Both the position numbers and the translations under genes were made by a program. Under the pieces are notes generated by a model that was not told the origin of the DNA, made no database searches, and worked only from the letters and a program-made list of their open reading frames with translations. DNA of 64,000 nt from Bradyrhizobium sp. CCH5-F6 (GTDB lineage Bacteria > Pseudomonadota > Alphaproteobacteria > Rhizobiales > Xanthobacteraceae). The stretch's first letter is position 1; the number at the start of each line of letters is the position of its first letter. The stretch covers positions 32,035-96,034 of the forward strand of contig NZ_LSIC01000017.1 in the NCBI RefSeq assembly GCF_001556045.1, read 5' to 3'. Shown one piece after another: positions 30,428-38,698 of this stretch.

Positions 30428-31417
30428 TTATCCGGCGACAGACGGAGAGGCGCGCTTGAGCGCCGAACGCGCCGCCGGACCTATGCAGCGCGAAAGCGTC
30501 TCGAACAGCCAGGCTACACCGGCATCCGCCATTGCGGCTTGCGAGGCGACGACATGCACCGGGTCAGGCGTCCACGGAAACGGCACGGGACGCATCACCA
30601 GGCCGAAGCGTGCGGCATGACGTTCGACCAGATGGCGTGGCAAGGTCGCAATGAAATCGCTCTCGGCGAGCTGCGCCAGCGCCATCATGAAGTTGGGTAC
30701 CGTCAGCGCGACGCGCCGGGAATGGCCGCGTTCGGCAAGCCTGACGTCGACGATCCCGAGCGCATCGCCGATCGCTGAAACCAGCAAATGCGGTGCAGCC
30801 AGATAGGCCGCGAGCGTGACCTTGCGGGCCATGCGGTGGCCCTTGCGCATGGCGACAACGAAGTCTTCCTCGAACAGCAATCGCTGCACGTAACGTGACG
30901 GCAGCGGACCGATCGGCAGCACGGTGAGGTCGAGCCGGTGCGAGTCGAGCTCCGAGAGCGTATCCTGCCACACCTGGCTCGACGACTTGCCCTGACGTTG
31001 CGGCATCAATTGCAGCAGCCGGATGTCGATGCCCGGTCCTTCCCGGGCCAGGGCCTTGAGGAGAGGGGCGAGAAACACCGCGGCAAGCGCATCAGGTGCG
31101 CCGATCGTGAACGAGCGCCTCGCCGTTCTTGTGTCAAACGGCGCGGCTGCCGATACGATCGCGTCGAGGCGCGACAGCAGCTCTGCGACGGGACCGGCAA
31201 GCGCGAGCGCACGCTCCGTCGGCTTCACCCCGTTCGGCGTCTTCAGGAACAAGGGATCGTGGAAGATGCGCCGCAGCCGCCGCAATCCGTGGCTCACCGC
31301 GGACGGCGTGAGATTGAGCTTGTCCGCCGCGCGCAAGACCTGGCGCTCCTCCAGCACCGTGCTGAACACGACGAGGAGGCTGACGTCGATCCGGGAAAGC
31401 TGAGCAGGATTCAGCAT
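30428..31417 (-). CDS. LysR-family transcriptional regulator (NodD/NahR-like branch)
   Basis: A 329-residue LysR protein. The helix-turn-helix lies at residues about 10-65: LLVVFSTVLEERQVLRAADKLNLTPSAVSHGLRRLRRIFHDPLFLK and PTERALAL. The effector domain starts near residue 95 (RSFTIGAPDALAAVFLAPLLKAL) and has the NodD/LinR-type pattern DLTVLPIGPLPSRYVQRLLFEEDFVVAMRKGH. The gene is divergent from the NTF2-like gene with about 90 bases between them, a standard LysR arrangement, so it likely regulates that gene. The inducer is unknown. Confidence 0.92.
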   Translation of the reverse strand: MLNPAQLSRIDVSLLVVFSTVLEERQVLRAADKLNLTPSAVSHGLRRLRRIFHDPLFLKTPNGVKPTERALALAGPVAELLSRLDAIVSAAAPFDTRTARRSFTIGAPDALAAVFLAPLLKALAREGPGIDIRLLQLMPQRQGKSSSQVWQDTLSELDSHRLDLTVLPIGPLPSRYVQRLLFEEDFVVAMRKGHRMARKVTLAAYLAAPHLLVSAIGDALGIVDVRLAERGHSRRVALTVPNFMMALAQLAESDFIATLPRHLVERHAARFGLVMRPVPFPWTPDPVHVVASQAAMADAGVAWLFETLSRCIGPAARSALKRASPSVAG

Positions 31418-31509
31418 GATCCTGAGTTCTTATCACTGGATTCATGATGTTCAAAGCGGCATCCAGGCTCTCGTACGGCCACGTGCCCCCTCGACAACGG
31501 AGCCCTCGA

Positions 31510-32067
31510 ATGAAGAACGATCAAGCCTCTCGCGCAGCCGCGCCCGCGGCGGTGTCCAGGCGTCACACGCTCGCGGGGATGGCATGCATGCCGCTCGTCG
31601 TCGCCGAGGCGGCCACGGCCGACGACGTGATCGCAAAACTGATCGACCATACGCAGCGATCGAACGCGGCGCTGATGCGCGGCGACGTCGGCACCTACCG
31701 GCAGATGATCTCCATCACCGACGACTTCGTGCTGATGTCGCCCTTCGGCGGCGTCCCGTCAAAAGCCGCGGAGTACACGCCCGAAAGGTGGGAGCGCATG
31801 GGCCGCTTCTTCAGCAACGGCACGCACAGGCAGGAGGTGGTCCAGACCTATGGCTCGCAGGACATGGTCGTTCTCGCGCTGATCGAGCGGGACAGTGTCG
31901 AGGTCGGGGGGCTGCCCGCGCAGGAGTGGGCACTGCGCGTGACGCTCGTCTACCGGCGCGTGGAAAGCGAGTGGCACTTGGCGCATCGTCACGCCGACCC
32001 GCTCGCGAACGGCATCAGCCTGCAGCAGGCGGCCGCGCTTGCGCGCGGTCTACCCGCGAGCCAGTGA
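31510..32067 (+). CDS. SnoaL/NTF2-like exported protein
   Basis: A 185-residue protein: the start (MKNDQASRAAAPAAVSRRHT then LAGMACMPLVVAEAATA) resembles a Tat signal (SRRHTLAGM), followed by an NTF2-like cone fold: VIAKLIDHTQRSNAALMRGDVGTYRQMISITDDFVLMSPFGG, then VVLALIERDSVEVGGLPAQEWALRVTLVYRRVESEWHLAHRHADPL. The DDFVLMSPFGG and the closing R...WHLAHRHADPL match SnoaL-type proteins. Enzymatic role unknown. ATG 31510 has GGAG 8 bases upstream. Under likely control of the divergent LysR gene; convergent with the kinase gene 5 bases downstream. Confidence 0.85.
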   Translation: MKNDQASRAAAPAAVSRRHTLAGMACMPLVVAEAATADDVIAKLIDHTQRSNAALMRGDVGTYRQMISITDDFVLMSPFGGVPSKAAEYTPERWERMGRFFSNGTHRQEVVQTYGSQDMVVLALIERDSVEVGGLPAQEWALRVTLVYRRVESEWHLAHRHADPLANGISLQQAAALARGLPASQ

Positions 32068-32072
32068 GCGCC

Positions 32073-35000
32073 TCAGGCCTTCGCCAGCGCCGGCGCGAAC
32101 ACCACTTCGATCAGCGTGCCGTGGCCCGCGTTCTTGATGTTGAACTGGGCGCGGTTGGCTTCGACCAGCGCCTTGGTCAGCGACAGGCTGAGCGCCGAGC
32201 TGTCCGCGGCGTCGCCGGGCGGCGGGGTGCGGAACGGCTCCATCGCGGCGGCGACCTCGCGTTCGCTGAGGCCGTGGCCGGTGTCGCGGATGCGCAGCGC
32301 GATCTCGCCGCGGTCGGTGAGCGCGGTCGAGACGATGACCTGGCCGCCGGCGCTGGCGAGCCGGATCGAGTTCGAGATCAGGTTCATGGTGATCTGCCGC
32401 ATCGCGCGCGCGTCGGCCGCGACCTGCGGCAGCGCATGGGCGAGCGAGGTGCGGATGATGATGCGCTCGCGGTTGGCCTGCGGCTGCATCACCGTCACGC
32501 AGGCTTCGACGAGGTCGTTGAGGTTGAGGTTGGCGAAGGTGAGATCGAGCTTGCCGGTCTCGATCCGCGACAGCTCCAGCAGGTCGTCGATGATCGCGAT
32601 GACGCGTTCGCCGGAGGCGCGGATGTCCTTCATGTATTCGCCGTAGCGCTCGTTGCCGAGCGCGCCGAAGCGTTCGGAGATCATCACCTCGGCAAAGCCG
32701 ATGATGGCATTGAGCGGCGTGCGGATTTCGTGGCTGATCCGCGCCAGCATGTCGGCCTTGGCATTGGCCGCGCCGTCGACGAGGTGGCGGGCCTGGGTCA
32801 GCTCGCTCTCGCCCTTCTTGCTCTGCGAGAGGTCGCGGAACACGGCGAAGAAGTTCGGCCCGTCCGGCCGCGTGCGGCCCATGATCATCGCGAGCGGAAT
32901 CGCGCCGCCCTTCTTCTCGCGTCCCAGCACCTCGCGGCCGTGGTCGAGCAGGCTCGAAATGTCCTGGCTCTTCAGGCTTTCGAGATAGTCGGCGACGATC
33001 TGCTGGCTCTCGGGCGCGAACAGCGTCATCAGGTTCTGCTCGCGCAGCGCTTCGCCGTCATAGCCGAACAGCGCTTCTGCGCTGCGGTTGCAGGCGTGGA
33101 TGTTGCCTTCGGCATCGAACATCACGATGCCCTCCGCCGTGGTGTCGAGGATCGCGGCGAGATCCTCGGCCTCGGCTTCGCCCGCCATGGGCTCGGCATC
33201 GTAGGGATAGGAGTCTGCGACGACGGACTCGGTGATGACGGTCCCTGTGATGACGGTCTCCGCGACGGCTGGCGCCGCGGCGGCGGCGACGGGGGCCGCC
33301 TGCGGCAGAGCGCAGATCAGCGCATGCGCGCTCTCGCCGTCCCAGTCGATCGTGTGCAGATGCGCTTCGGTCGTCGCGAGCGGCGCTTGCCCGTTCGCGA
33401 GCGTCGCGCTGATCGTGACCGGCGTGCCGCCTTGCGAGGTGCTGCTCGCCGCCGACACGCCCGGCTCGACATAGAGCGCATCCAGCCCGCCGGCATTCTC
33501 CAGCGCGTTCACGCTCGCATAGCCCATGCGCGCGAGGAAGGCGGGGTTGGCGTAGAGCAGGCGGTCGAGCCGGTAGATCAGGATGCCCGACGGCAAGAGA
33601 TCGAGCAGCGCGCGGTCGCGCGCGCTGGCGCCGCGCGGCGCCGGCGCGGGTTCGCTCAGCCATTCGGCCGCCGCGCGCGGCGCCTCGGGCTCCGGCGCGG
33701 CCGGTTCGGACGGCATCTCGGCCGCCGGCGGCTCGGCCGTATCGACCGCGATCGTCTCGCGCTCGCGTTCGAGCCGTTCGGACAATTGCCGCGCGAGCTC
33801 GTTGAACGCGCTGTTCTCGACCGGCGTCAGCGTCGGCGGTCGCGTATCGCCGGGCGAACGGAACGGCACGACATTCGGAGGCGTTTCCACGGGCGTTTCC
33901 AGATCGGTTGGGTGTGAATTCGGCTCGCTTGTGGGGTCTTGCAGTTCAGGCTCGGGAGTTGGCACAGGCTCGGGCGGCTCGATCGGCGGAGGCGCTGCCG
34001 CCGCTTCGGGCTCCGTTACCGGCTCAGCTTCGGGCTCAGCTTCGGGCGGTGCTTCCGGCCTGGCCTCAGGCTCCGGACCGGGTTCGGCGACGTCGGCGGA
34101 GAGGCCGTGCTGCACGGGCGCGGCGAGCAGCTCGAAGCGGCGCAGCGCCTCGAGCCGGTTGAGGCCGTCGAGATCGCGGCAGACGCCAAAGCCCTTGAAG
34201 CCGGCGAACCTGCGCTCGCCGTCATAGACCGGAAGCCCCGCGAGCTCGACCGCCAGACGCTCGCCGCCGTCGGCCGGCCAGTTCACGGTGATGCCGGCCC
34301 AGGTGTCGCGGCTTTCAAGCGCCGCTGCGACGCGCCCTTCCGGATCGAGCCCGAACGCCTCGGCGATCTCGCGCCAGGGGCGGCCGAAGCCGGCGGCGGT
34401 GCGCGCGCCGATCAGGCGGATGAATTCATCGGACTCGAGCGCAAAGCGGCCCTCTGCATCCATCTGCCAGAGGAAGCGCAGCGGATGCTGGCGCGGTGCG
34501 GGCGGCGCTTGGCCCGAGGACTCTTGGCCCGAAGACTCTTGGCTCGAAGACTCTTGGCCCGATGGCGGCTCGACCATGCGGGCAGTGATCGGGGCAGCCT
34601 GCGGCGACACAATGGCTTCCGCCGGGTTTTCAACCGGAGTCTTGGGCGAGGATTCAATCGCGTCGGTTACGATCGTCTCGTCGGTGGCCTCGACCGACAC
34701 GAGATCCGGTGCAGTGGCGCCGGCCGGCTCGGCGGGCGCGTGCGCGATCGTCTCGGCCGGTGCAGCCGTTTCGACCGGGTCGGCGAAGGCGTCGAACAGC
34801 GCGATTCCCGTCGCGGCCTCGTGCGATGGCGCAGGCTGCGCGTCGTCAGGCACGGCCGCCGGCGGCTCGTTCGCGGCGGCCTCGGGTGCGGGCTGGGCCG
34901 GCTGGTCGCGTGCGATATCCGGCGCGGCCTCGGACGCGGCATCGCGTGCCGTCGCCGTCGTGGCGGCCGGCTCGATCAGCGCGACCAGGCCGACATCGGC

Positions 35001-35612
35001 GCCCGTGCCGACCCGTTGCAGCACCATCTGGCCGATCCCGATCGGCGTCGCGGCGCGGCCGTTCGCCAGCGCATCGCTGCGCGCCCGGTCGAGCCCGGCC
35101 TCGAAGAGATCGCGGAAGCCGAGCAGGGAGCGGGCGGTCTCGCTCGCCCCGACGAACTGTCCGTCCGGCGCGAACGCCGCCATCGGCACCTTGGCGCCCG
35201 CGACCAGGCGATGCAGCCGCTCGATCAGCGGCATCGTGCGCAGCGTCGGGTCCATCGCGGTGACGAGCACGGCCTGGCTGCCATCGGCGAAGTCGAGCCG
35301 CGCGCAGGCGCAGGTCATGAGTGAGCCGAGCCGGGCGCCGAAGCCGCGCAGCCGTTCGAGCCGCACCGTGCCGCCTCCCGGCAGTTGCCGCGCGAGCCGG
35401 ACGATGTGGCGGCGGTGGCTGTCCGCCGGGCCGAAGGTCTTCTCCGCGAGCGCTGCGCTGTTCGCCGCGCCGAACAGCCTGGCGCCGACCGGATTGGCCC
35501 ACAGCACGCGCGCGCCGTCGATCGACCATAGCCAGGTCGCGAGCTGGGAGGTCGCGTGCACGGCCAGCCGCGGATCGCCCACACCTCGCAACTGGAAATC
35601 CGAACGCGTCAT
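32073..35612 (-). CDS. Very large PAS-domain sensor histidine kinase (PdhS/DivJ-like)
   Basis: A 1179-residue cytoplasmic kinase with no clear membrane helix. Several PAS-like regions occur: the N-terminus (LWSIDGARVLWANPVGARLFG), one near residue 380 (FLWQMDAEGRFALESDEFIRLIG), one near 670 (LLDLLPSGILIYRLDRLLYANPAFLARM) and a clear one at about 820-880 (ILDTTAEGIVMFDAEGNIHACNRSAEALFGY). The HisKA phosphoacceptor is in ARISHEIRTPLNAIIGFAEV near residue 940, followed by SRIETGKLDL, an N-box MNLISNSIRLA and a G-box RIRDTGHGL. Two long Pro/Glu/Ala-rich linkers separate the domains. This layout resembles PdhS-type cell-cycle kinases of Rhizobiales that act on DivK; that role is inferred. No receiver domain is attached. 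Confidence 0.88.
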   Translation of the reverse strand: MTRSDFQLRGVGDPRLAVHATSQLATWLWSIDGARVLWANPVGARLFGAANSAALAEKTFGPADSHRRHIVRLARQLPGGGTVRLERLRGFGARLGSLMTCACARLDFADGSQAVLVTAMDPTLRTMPLIERLHRLVAGAKVPMAAFAPDGQFVGASETARSLLGFRDLFEAGLDRARSDALANGRAATPIGIGQMVLQRVGTGADVGLVALIEPAATTATARDAASEAAPDIARDQPAQPAPEAAANEPPAAVPDDAQPAPSHEAATGIALFDAFADPVETAAPAETIAHAPAEPAGATAPDLVSVEATDETIVTDAIESSPKTPVENPAEAIVSPQAAPITARMVEPPSGQESSSQESSGQESSGQAPPAPRQHPLRFLWQMDAEGRFALESDEFIRLIGARTAAGFGRPWREIAEAFGLDPEGRVAAALESRDTWAGITVNWPADGGERLAVELAGLPVYDGERRFAGFKGFGVCRDLDGLNRLEALRRFELLAAPVQHGLSADVAEPGPEPEARPEAPPEAEPEAEPVTEPEAAAAPPPIEPPEPVPTPEPELQDPTSEPNSHPTDLETPVETPPNVVPFRSPGDTRPPTLTPVENSAFNELARQLSERLERERETIAVDTAEPPAAEMPSEPAAPEPEAPRAAAEWLSEPAPAPRGASARDRALLDLLPSGILIYRLDRLLYANPAFLARMGYASVNALENAGGLDALYVEPGVSAASSTSQGGTPVTISATLANGQAPLATTEAHLHTIDWDGESAHALICALPQAAPVAAAAAPAVAETVITGTVITESVVADSYPYDAEPMAGEAEAEDLAAILDTTAEGIVMFDAEGNIHACNRSAEALFGYDGEALREQNLMTLFAPESQQIVADYLESLKSQDISSLLDHGREVLGREKKGGAIPLAMIMGRTRPDGPNFFAVFRDLSQSKKGESELTQARHLVDGAANAKADMLARISHEIRTPLNAIIGFAEVMISERFGALGNERYGEYMKDIRASGERVIAIIDDLLELSRIETGKLDLTFANLNLNDLVEACVTVMQPQANRERIIIRTSLAHALPQVAADARAMRQITMNLISNSIRLASAGGQVIVSTALTDRGEIALRIRDTGHGLSEREVAAAMEPFRTPPPGDAADSSALSLSLTKALVEANRAQFNIKNAGHGTLIEVVFAPALAKA
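34511..34562. repeat. 15-bp tandem repeat inside the histidine kinase gene
   Basis: Three consecutive 15-base units (34511-34525, 34526-34540, 34541-34555; GGCCCGAGGACTCTT-like) and a partial fourth. On the coding strand they give repeats of Ser-(Gly/Ser)-Gln-Glu-Ser in the linker before the second PAS region. Such an in-frame repeat could vary in copy number between strains. Confidence 0.85.
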
Positions 35613-35801
35613 GAGGCCGGCTGCAGCTCTCGCATCAGGTGTGGCGGCTGCCGGGATTGGCAGCCTTAAGAAAGAGTTATCGCCCGAGAGGCGCGGGCAG
35701 GTCCACGGTCGCAGGCCCGGAAGGGCCCCCCAAGCGGCGATAACCTTAATGGTGCCAACCCCGCAAGCCGCGCCAATGTTGCATCCAAGGGATTCGCCCC
35801 G

Positions 35802-35930
35802 CCGTCATTCCGGGGCGCGCCCAGCGCGAACCCGGAATCCATCCATCTCCCGTCGCTGCGGTTCGATGGATTCTCAGGTGCGCAATTGCGCACCATAGCT
35901 CCCTCGCTTCGCTCGGGCCCCGGAATGACG
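35802..35930. repeat. Intergenic palindromic repeat, type C (copy 2)
   Basis: Outer arms GCCGTCATTCCGGGGCGCGC and GGCCCCGGAATGACG, inner GAACCCGGAATCCATC and GATGGATTCTCAGG. It is the main feature of the 587-base gap between the kinase start (35612) and the phasin gene (36200); the remainder (35931-36199) holds an AT-richer stretch that probably contains the phasin promoter, and no gene. Confidence 0.82.
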
Positions 35931-36199
35931 ATAGAGAGGGACGGTTGGCCCTCAACCCCCGGTTCCCCCGTACCGGAACCTCATCCTCACCTAGATTAAA
36001 TTTCGCAGCGCACCCGTCTGGCGCGTTGCGATGCACAATGTTGACATGATAGGCAGCCATAGTGCTGGGCGCTGGGCGAGCCATCTCATTCGTTTCGCGT
36101 TTCCAGTCTTCGTTCCCGCTGAATGCAAGGGCCCAGATGGGGGCCGGCGGGCGCGCCAGAAGGCTCACTCCATTTTTTCATTTTGCGTGAGGGACAACC

Positions 36200-36634
36200 A
36201 TGACAGGTGCGACTGATCCGTTTTCTGCCTCGATCATTCCGTTCGAGGTTCCCGAGCAGATGCGTGCGTTCGCCGAAAAGGGCGTGTCGCAGGCCCGCGA
36301 GAACTACGCCAAGTTCAAGGACGCCGCCGAGACCCATAACGGCACCGTGGAAGCCGTGTTCACCTCGGCCTCCAAGGGCGCGAGCGAATACACCGCCAAG
36401 CTGGTGGAGTTCATGAAGGCCAACACCAGCGCCCAGCTGGACTTCGCCCAGCAGCTGTTCGGCGCCAAGTCGCCGTCGGAAGCGATGGAGCTGTGGACCG
36501 GCCACGCCCGCAAGCAGCTCGAGACCCTGCAGTCCCAGGCCAAGGAGCTGGTCGAGCTCACCCAGCGCGTCGCCGCCGAGACCGCCGAGCCGATCAAGGC
36601 CTCCGCCTCGAAGTACATGCCGCCCGCCGCCTGA
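36200..36634 (+). CDS. Phasin family protein
   Basis: A 144-residue amphipathic helical protein of the phasin family: FEVPEQMRAFAEKGVSQARENYAKFKDAAETHNGTVEAVFTSA near the start, ASEYTAKLVEFMKANTSAQLDFAQQLFGAKSP in the middle, and TQRVAAETAEPIKASASKYM at the end. Phasins coat polyhydroxyalkanoate granules and control granule size. No phaC or phaR is in view, so the granule role rests on the family. A strong terminator follows 27 bases after the stop. The upstream AT-rich leader is long (about 270 bases to the last repeat). Confidence 0.9.
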   Translation: MTGATDPFSASIIPFEVPEQMRAFAEKGVSQARENYAKFKDAAETHNGTVEAVFTSASKGASEYTAKLVEFMKANTSAQLDFAQQLFGAKSPSEAMELWTGHARKQLETLQSQAKELVELTQRVAAETAEPIKASASKYMPPAA

Positions 36635-36660
36635 GCGGTGAGGCCGGTTTGAGCTGATGA

Positions 36661-36687
36661 AACCCGGGCCAAGTGCCCGGGTTTTTC
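36661..36687 (+). terminator. Rho-independent terminator of the phasin gene
   Basis: AAACCCGGGC (36661-36670) pairs perfectly with GCCCGGGTTT (36676-36685) over CAAGT, then TTC. Confidence 0.9.
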
Positions 36688-36724
36688 TTTCGGCATGGAC
36701 TCAGCCGGCGCCCAGAGCTCGGTC

Positions 36725-36880
36725 CACCTCTCCCAAAGGGAGAGGTCGGATCGCATCGAAGATGCGATCCGGGTGAGGGGTTCAGGTCTCACTGGCGGCC
36801 GCGGCCCCTCACCCGGATCGCTCCCGACGATGCTTCGCATCGCCAGGAGCAATCCGACCTCTCCCCGTCGGGGAGAGGTG
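36725..36880. repeat. Palindromic repeat type D, paired inverted units (copy 4)
   Basis: CACCTCTCCCAAAGGGAGAGG plus GGATCGCATCGAAGATGCGATCC and GGGTGAGGGG; then CCCCTCACCCGGATCG and GACCTCTCCCCGTCGGGGAG inverted. It fills most of the gap between phasin and tRNA-His. Confidence 0.85.
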
Positions 36881-37039
36881 AACCCCCAGCCGACCGACCT
36901 TTTCTCGCGTTGACTGAAGGCCAAATATCGGGTCCTGCGGCCTTGCCAAAAACGCCCGTTGCACCTAGTTTCCGCCCCGTCCAGCCCCCTCGGCACCGGC
37001 CCTTACTTACGGGCGTCCCGAGGCGCGGCTCGCCAGGAT

Positions 37040-37116
37040 GCAGTTGTAGCTCAGTTGGTTAGAGCGCCTGTCTGTGGAACAGGAGGTCGGTGGTTCGAGC
37101 CCACCCAACTGTACCA
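37040..37116 (+). tRNA. tRNA-His (anticodon GTG)
   Basis: A 77-base tRNA with encoded CCA. Acceptor GCAGTTG pairs with CAACTGT (first pair G-T), D-arm GCTCAGTTGGTTAGAGC, anticodon stem CCTGT/ACAGG with loop CTGTGGA and anticodon GTG at 37074-37076, T-arm GGTGG TTCGAGC CCACC. The base at 73 is A and there is no encoded G-1, the special alphaproteobacterial state of tRNA-His. It is the last core feature before the accessory island, so its 3' end may be the integration site of the island. Confidence 0.97.
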
Positions 37117-37184
37117 GACAAATCAAGCGGTTAAAGAAATCTCCGTAGTTTTAAATACCCTCATAGCTACCAACTAGCTACCGC

Positions 37185-37310
37185 GACGACGGTGATCTTG
37201 GGCGACTGGACGTCACTCGTTTGTGAGTGACTTCGCGCTATCGCCCGCCTGCGCTTTGCCGTCGTCCTCTCAAGGCTGAAACAGGGGTTCGATTCCCCTA
37301 GGGAGCGCCA
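37185..37310 (+). ncRNA. Structured RNA-like segment ending in a tRNA-like TPsiC/acceptor/CCA end
   Basis: Three nested perfect stems: GACGACGG (37185-37192) with CCGTCGTC (37259-37266), GGGCGA (37200-37205) with TCGCCC (37241-37246), and GTCACTC (37212-37218) with GAGTGAC (37225-37231). They are followed by a canonical T-arm AGGGG TTCGATT CCCCT (37283-37299), a 7-base acceptor strand AGGGAGC, G and CCA (37308-37310). No matching 5' acceptor half (GCTCCCT) is nearby, so this is not a complete tRNA. It may be a tRNA 3' fragment left by site-specific integration, or one half of a split/permuted tRNA-like RNA. The exact identity is uncertain. Confidence 0.5.
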
Positions 37311-37774
37311 GAGATTTCAACAACTTACGGCTTCTCTCGAAGAGTCGTCGAATATCCGTCGAATAAGCGCCAGCGAACATCGGCGAACTCCTCCACGCCA
37401 TTTCAGTGATCCGATCGCCTAGCTCTCTGACCGTCAGAACATCATTGAGACTTGTCAAAGGATCCGCTTGAACGGATCAAAGGCAACAAGGCTCTTCGCA
37501 GAGCGGGCCGAACAAGCATGCATCGCAATGAACAACACCGACGTGTGGTGCGCGGTGCTAGCTTTAGCCGACCTCGACTAACGAACGGATGATGTCAGCG
37601 CGCGGCGCCGAGCATGTTCGTGCCGTTCGCCCCTGAAAACGGCTTCTTGAATATCTTCGCAGTGACGGTGACGGCCAGTCTGCTTCCTCAAATGTTCGTC
37701 GTTGCGCCGAGTGTCGAACCGAGAGACAATTGCAGGAGACGAGCCACGACGAGAATGCGCCGGATCTCCGGACT
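37311..37774. other. Gap of about 460 bases, no gene supported
   Basis: Only short overlapping open frames without convincing starts. One minus-strand frame reads through the tRNA-like end into LPRGIEPLFQP, a classic spurious translation of a T-arm. The region lies between the tRNA-like end and the stop of the SIR2 gene. Confidence 0.6.
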
Positions 37775-38698
37775 TCAGCTAAAGAACTTCGAGATCTCGG
37801 TGTGGGCGTAGCGGTTGCCGCCGAAGATGTCTTTCAGCGGCGTATTCATCATCCCTATAATCTGCTTCCGGTCGATGCGCTTGTCTCGATCGATGGCCTG
37901 GAATGGGGTGGGATCGACGACGAACAGCTTCAGATGGGAAGCAAGGCCATCGACGATGGCGTCGTTGATGTGCTCGTCGCTGAAGCTGTAGCCGATCACC
38001 ATCAACCGAGCCGATGGTCGTGCGAGCATTCTGCGAAACTCATCGTGGTACCAGGTCAAAACCGGAAAGCGGCCTATGCTGACGGCTTTTGCACCGCCCA
38101 TGATGATGATGCGCTTGCCGCGATTGGACTCTACCCAATTCACGGAACCGTGGAGTTTCACGTAAGGCTGCGCGCCGCTCCCGGGGATGGTGGCGAAGGG
38201 TGGATGGGGCTCCATGATCGCGAACTTGTCGTGTCGCGAGCCGGTCGGCGTATAAGGCTGCATGTAACGCATGCCGGGACATTGGAGATGACCCCAGTTC
38301 ATCGGCGGCCCGATGTGCGGATTGTAATGCTGCTCCAACAGAGTGTCCTGATTGAGCGTGAAGATGGCGTGAAACCGGCTCAGGAAAGCAGCCATGGAAT
38401 GCTGGACGCTTGGCGGGTTCTCAAATTCGAACTGGGTCTGCATGAAGGATTGGTTCATGCCGTTGAAGATCCCGACCACCGACGTGAGCAGCGCTTCGTA
38501 GCGCTTCTGGTCCTCAGGATCGCTCGAAATCTGAAAATCGGCCATAACGCCCTCGAAAGCGCCGCCCGAAGCAATCAGCCTCTCGCGCGTCTCTCCATCG
38601 ATATCGCGATCGCTCAAGACCGAACTGAACACCTGCGATGCCAGCGGTGCGCCCCAGTTATGGGAGAACCCCGCGCCGGTGAGCAGCATGAAGGTCAT
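37775..38698 (-). CDS. SIR2-like NAD+-consuming domain protein
   Basis: A 307-residue single-domain SIR2-like protein. It opens with the NAD-binding loop TGAGFSHNWGAPLA (residues 7-20), continues with FTLNQDTLLEQHY near residue 115 (the Asn-Asp pair of the NAD pocket), YVKLHGSVNW near 182 with the catalytic His, and VIGYSFSDEHINDAIVDG. All key residues of the SIR2_2-type defence NADases are intact. Family members in ThsA, DSR and related systems deplete NAD+ when phage is sensed. The ATG overlaps the stop of the upstream transglutaminase-like gene by 4 bases (ATGA), so this is the third gene of a coupled three-gene operon. A protein deacylase or ADP-ribosyl transfer role is less likely but open. 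Confidence 0.85.
   Translation of the reverse strand: MTFMLLTGAGFSHNWGAPLASQVFSSVLSDRDIDGETRERLIASGGAFEGVMADFQISSDPEDQKRYEALLTSVVGIFNGMNQSFMQTQFEFENPPSVQHSMAAFLSRFHAIFTLNQDTLLEQHYNPHIGPPMNWGHLQCPGMRYMQPYTPTGSRHDKFAIMEPHPPFATIPGSGAQPYVKLHGSVNWVESNRGKRIIIMGGAKAVSIGRFPVLTWYHDEFRRMLARPSARLMVIGYSFSDEHINDAIVDGLASHLKLFVVDPTPFQAIDRDKRIDRKQIIGMMNTPLKDIFGGNRYAHTEISKFFS

Noticed and set aside
31416..33917. 833-aa plus-strand frame over the NTF2-like and histidine kinase genes
   Set aside because: Overlaps two well-supported genes; translation is repetitive and of shadow type.
37185..37310. tmRNA acceptor piece as a firm call
   Set aside because: Discriminator is G instead of A, and no coding piece or tag reading frame was found nearby, so only a tentative structured-RNA call is made.
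37270..37458. 62-aa minus-strand frame ending LPRGIEPLFQP
   Set aside because: The ending is a reverse translation of the tRNA T-arm at 37283-37310, a known source of spurious proteins.
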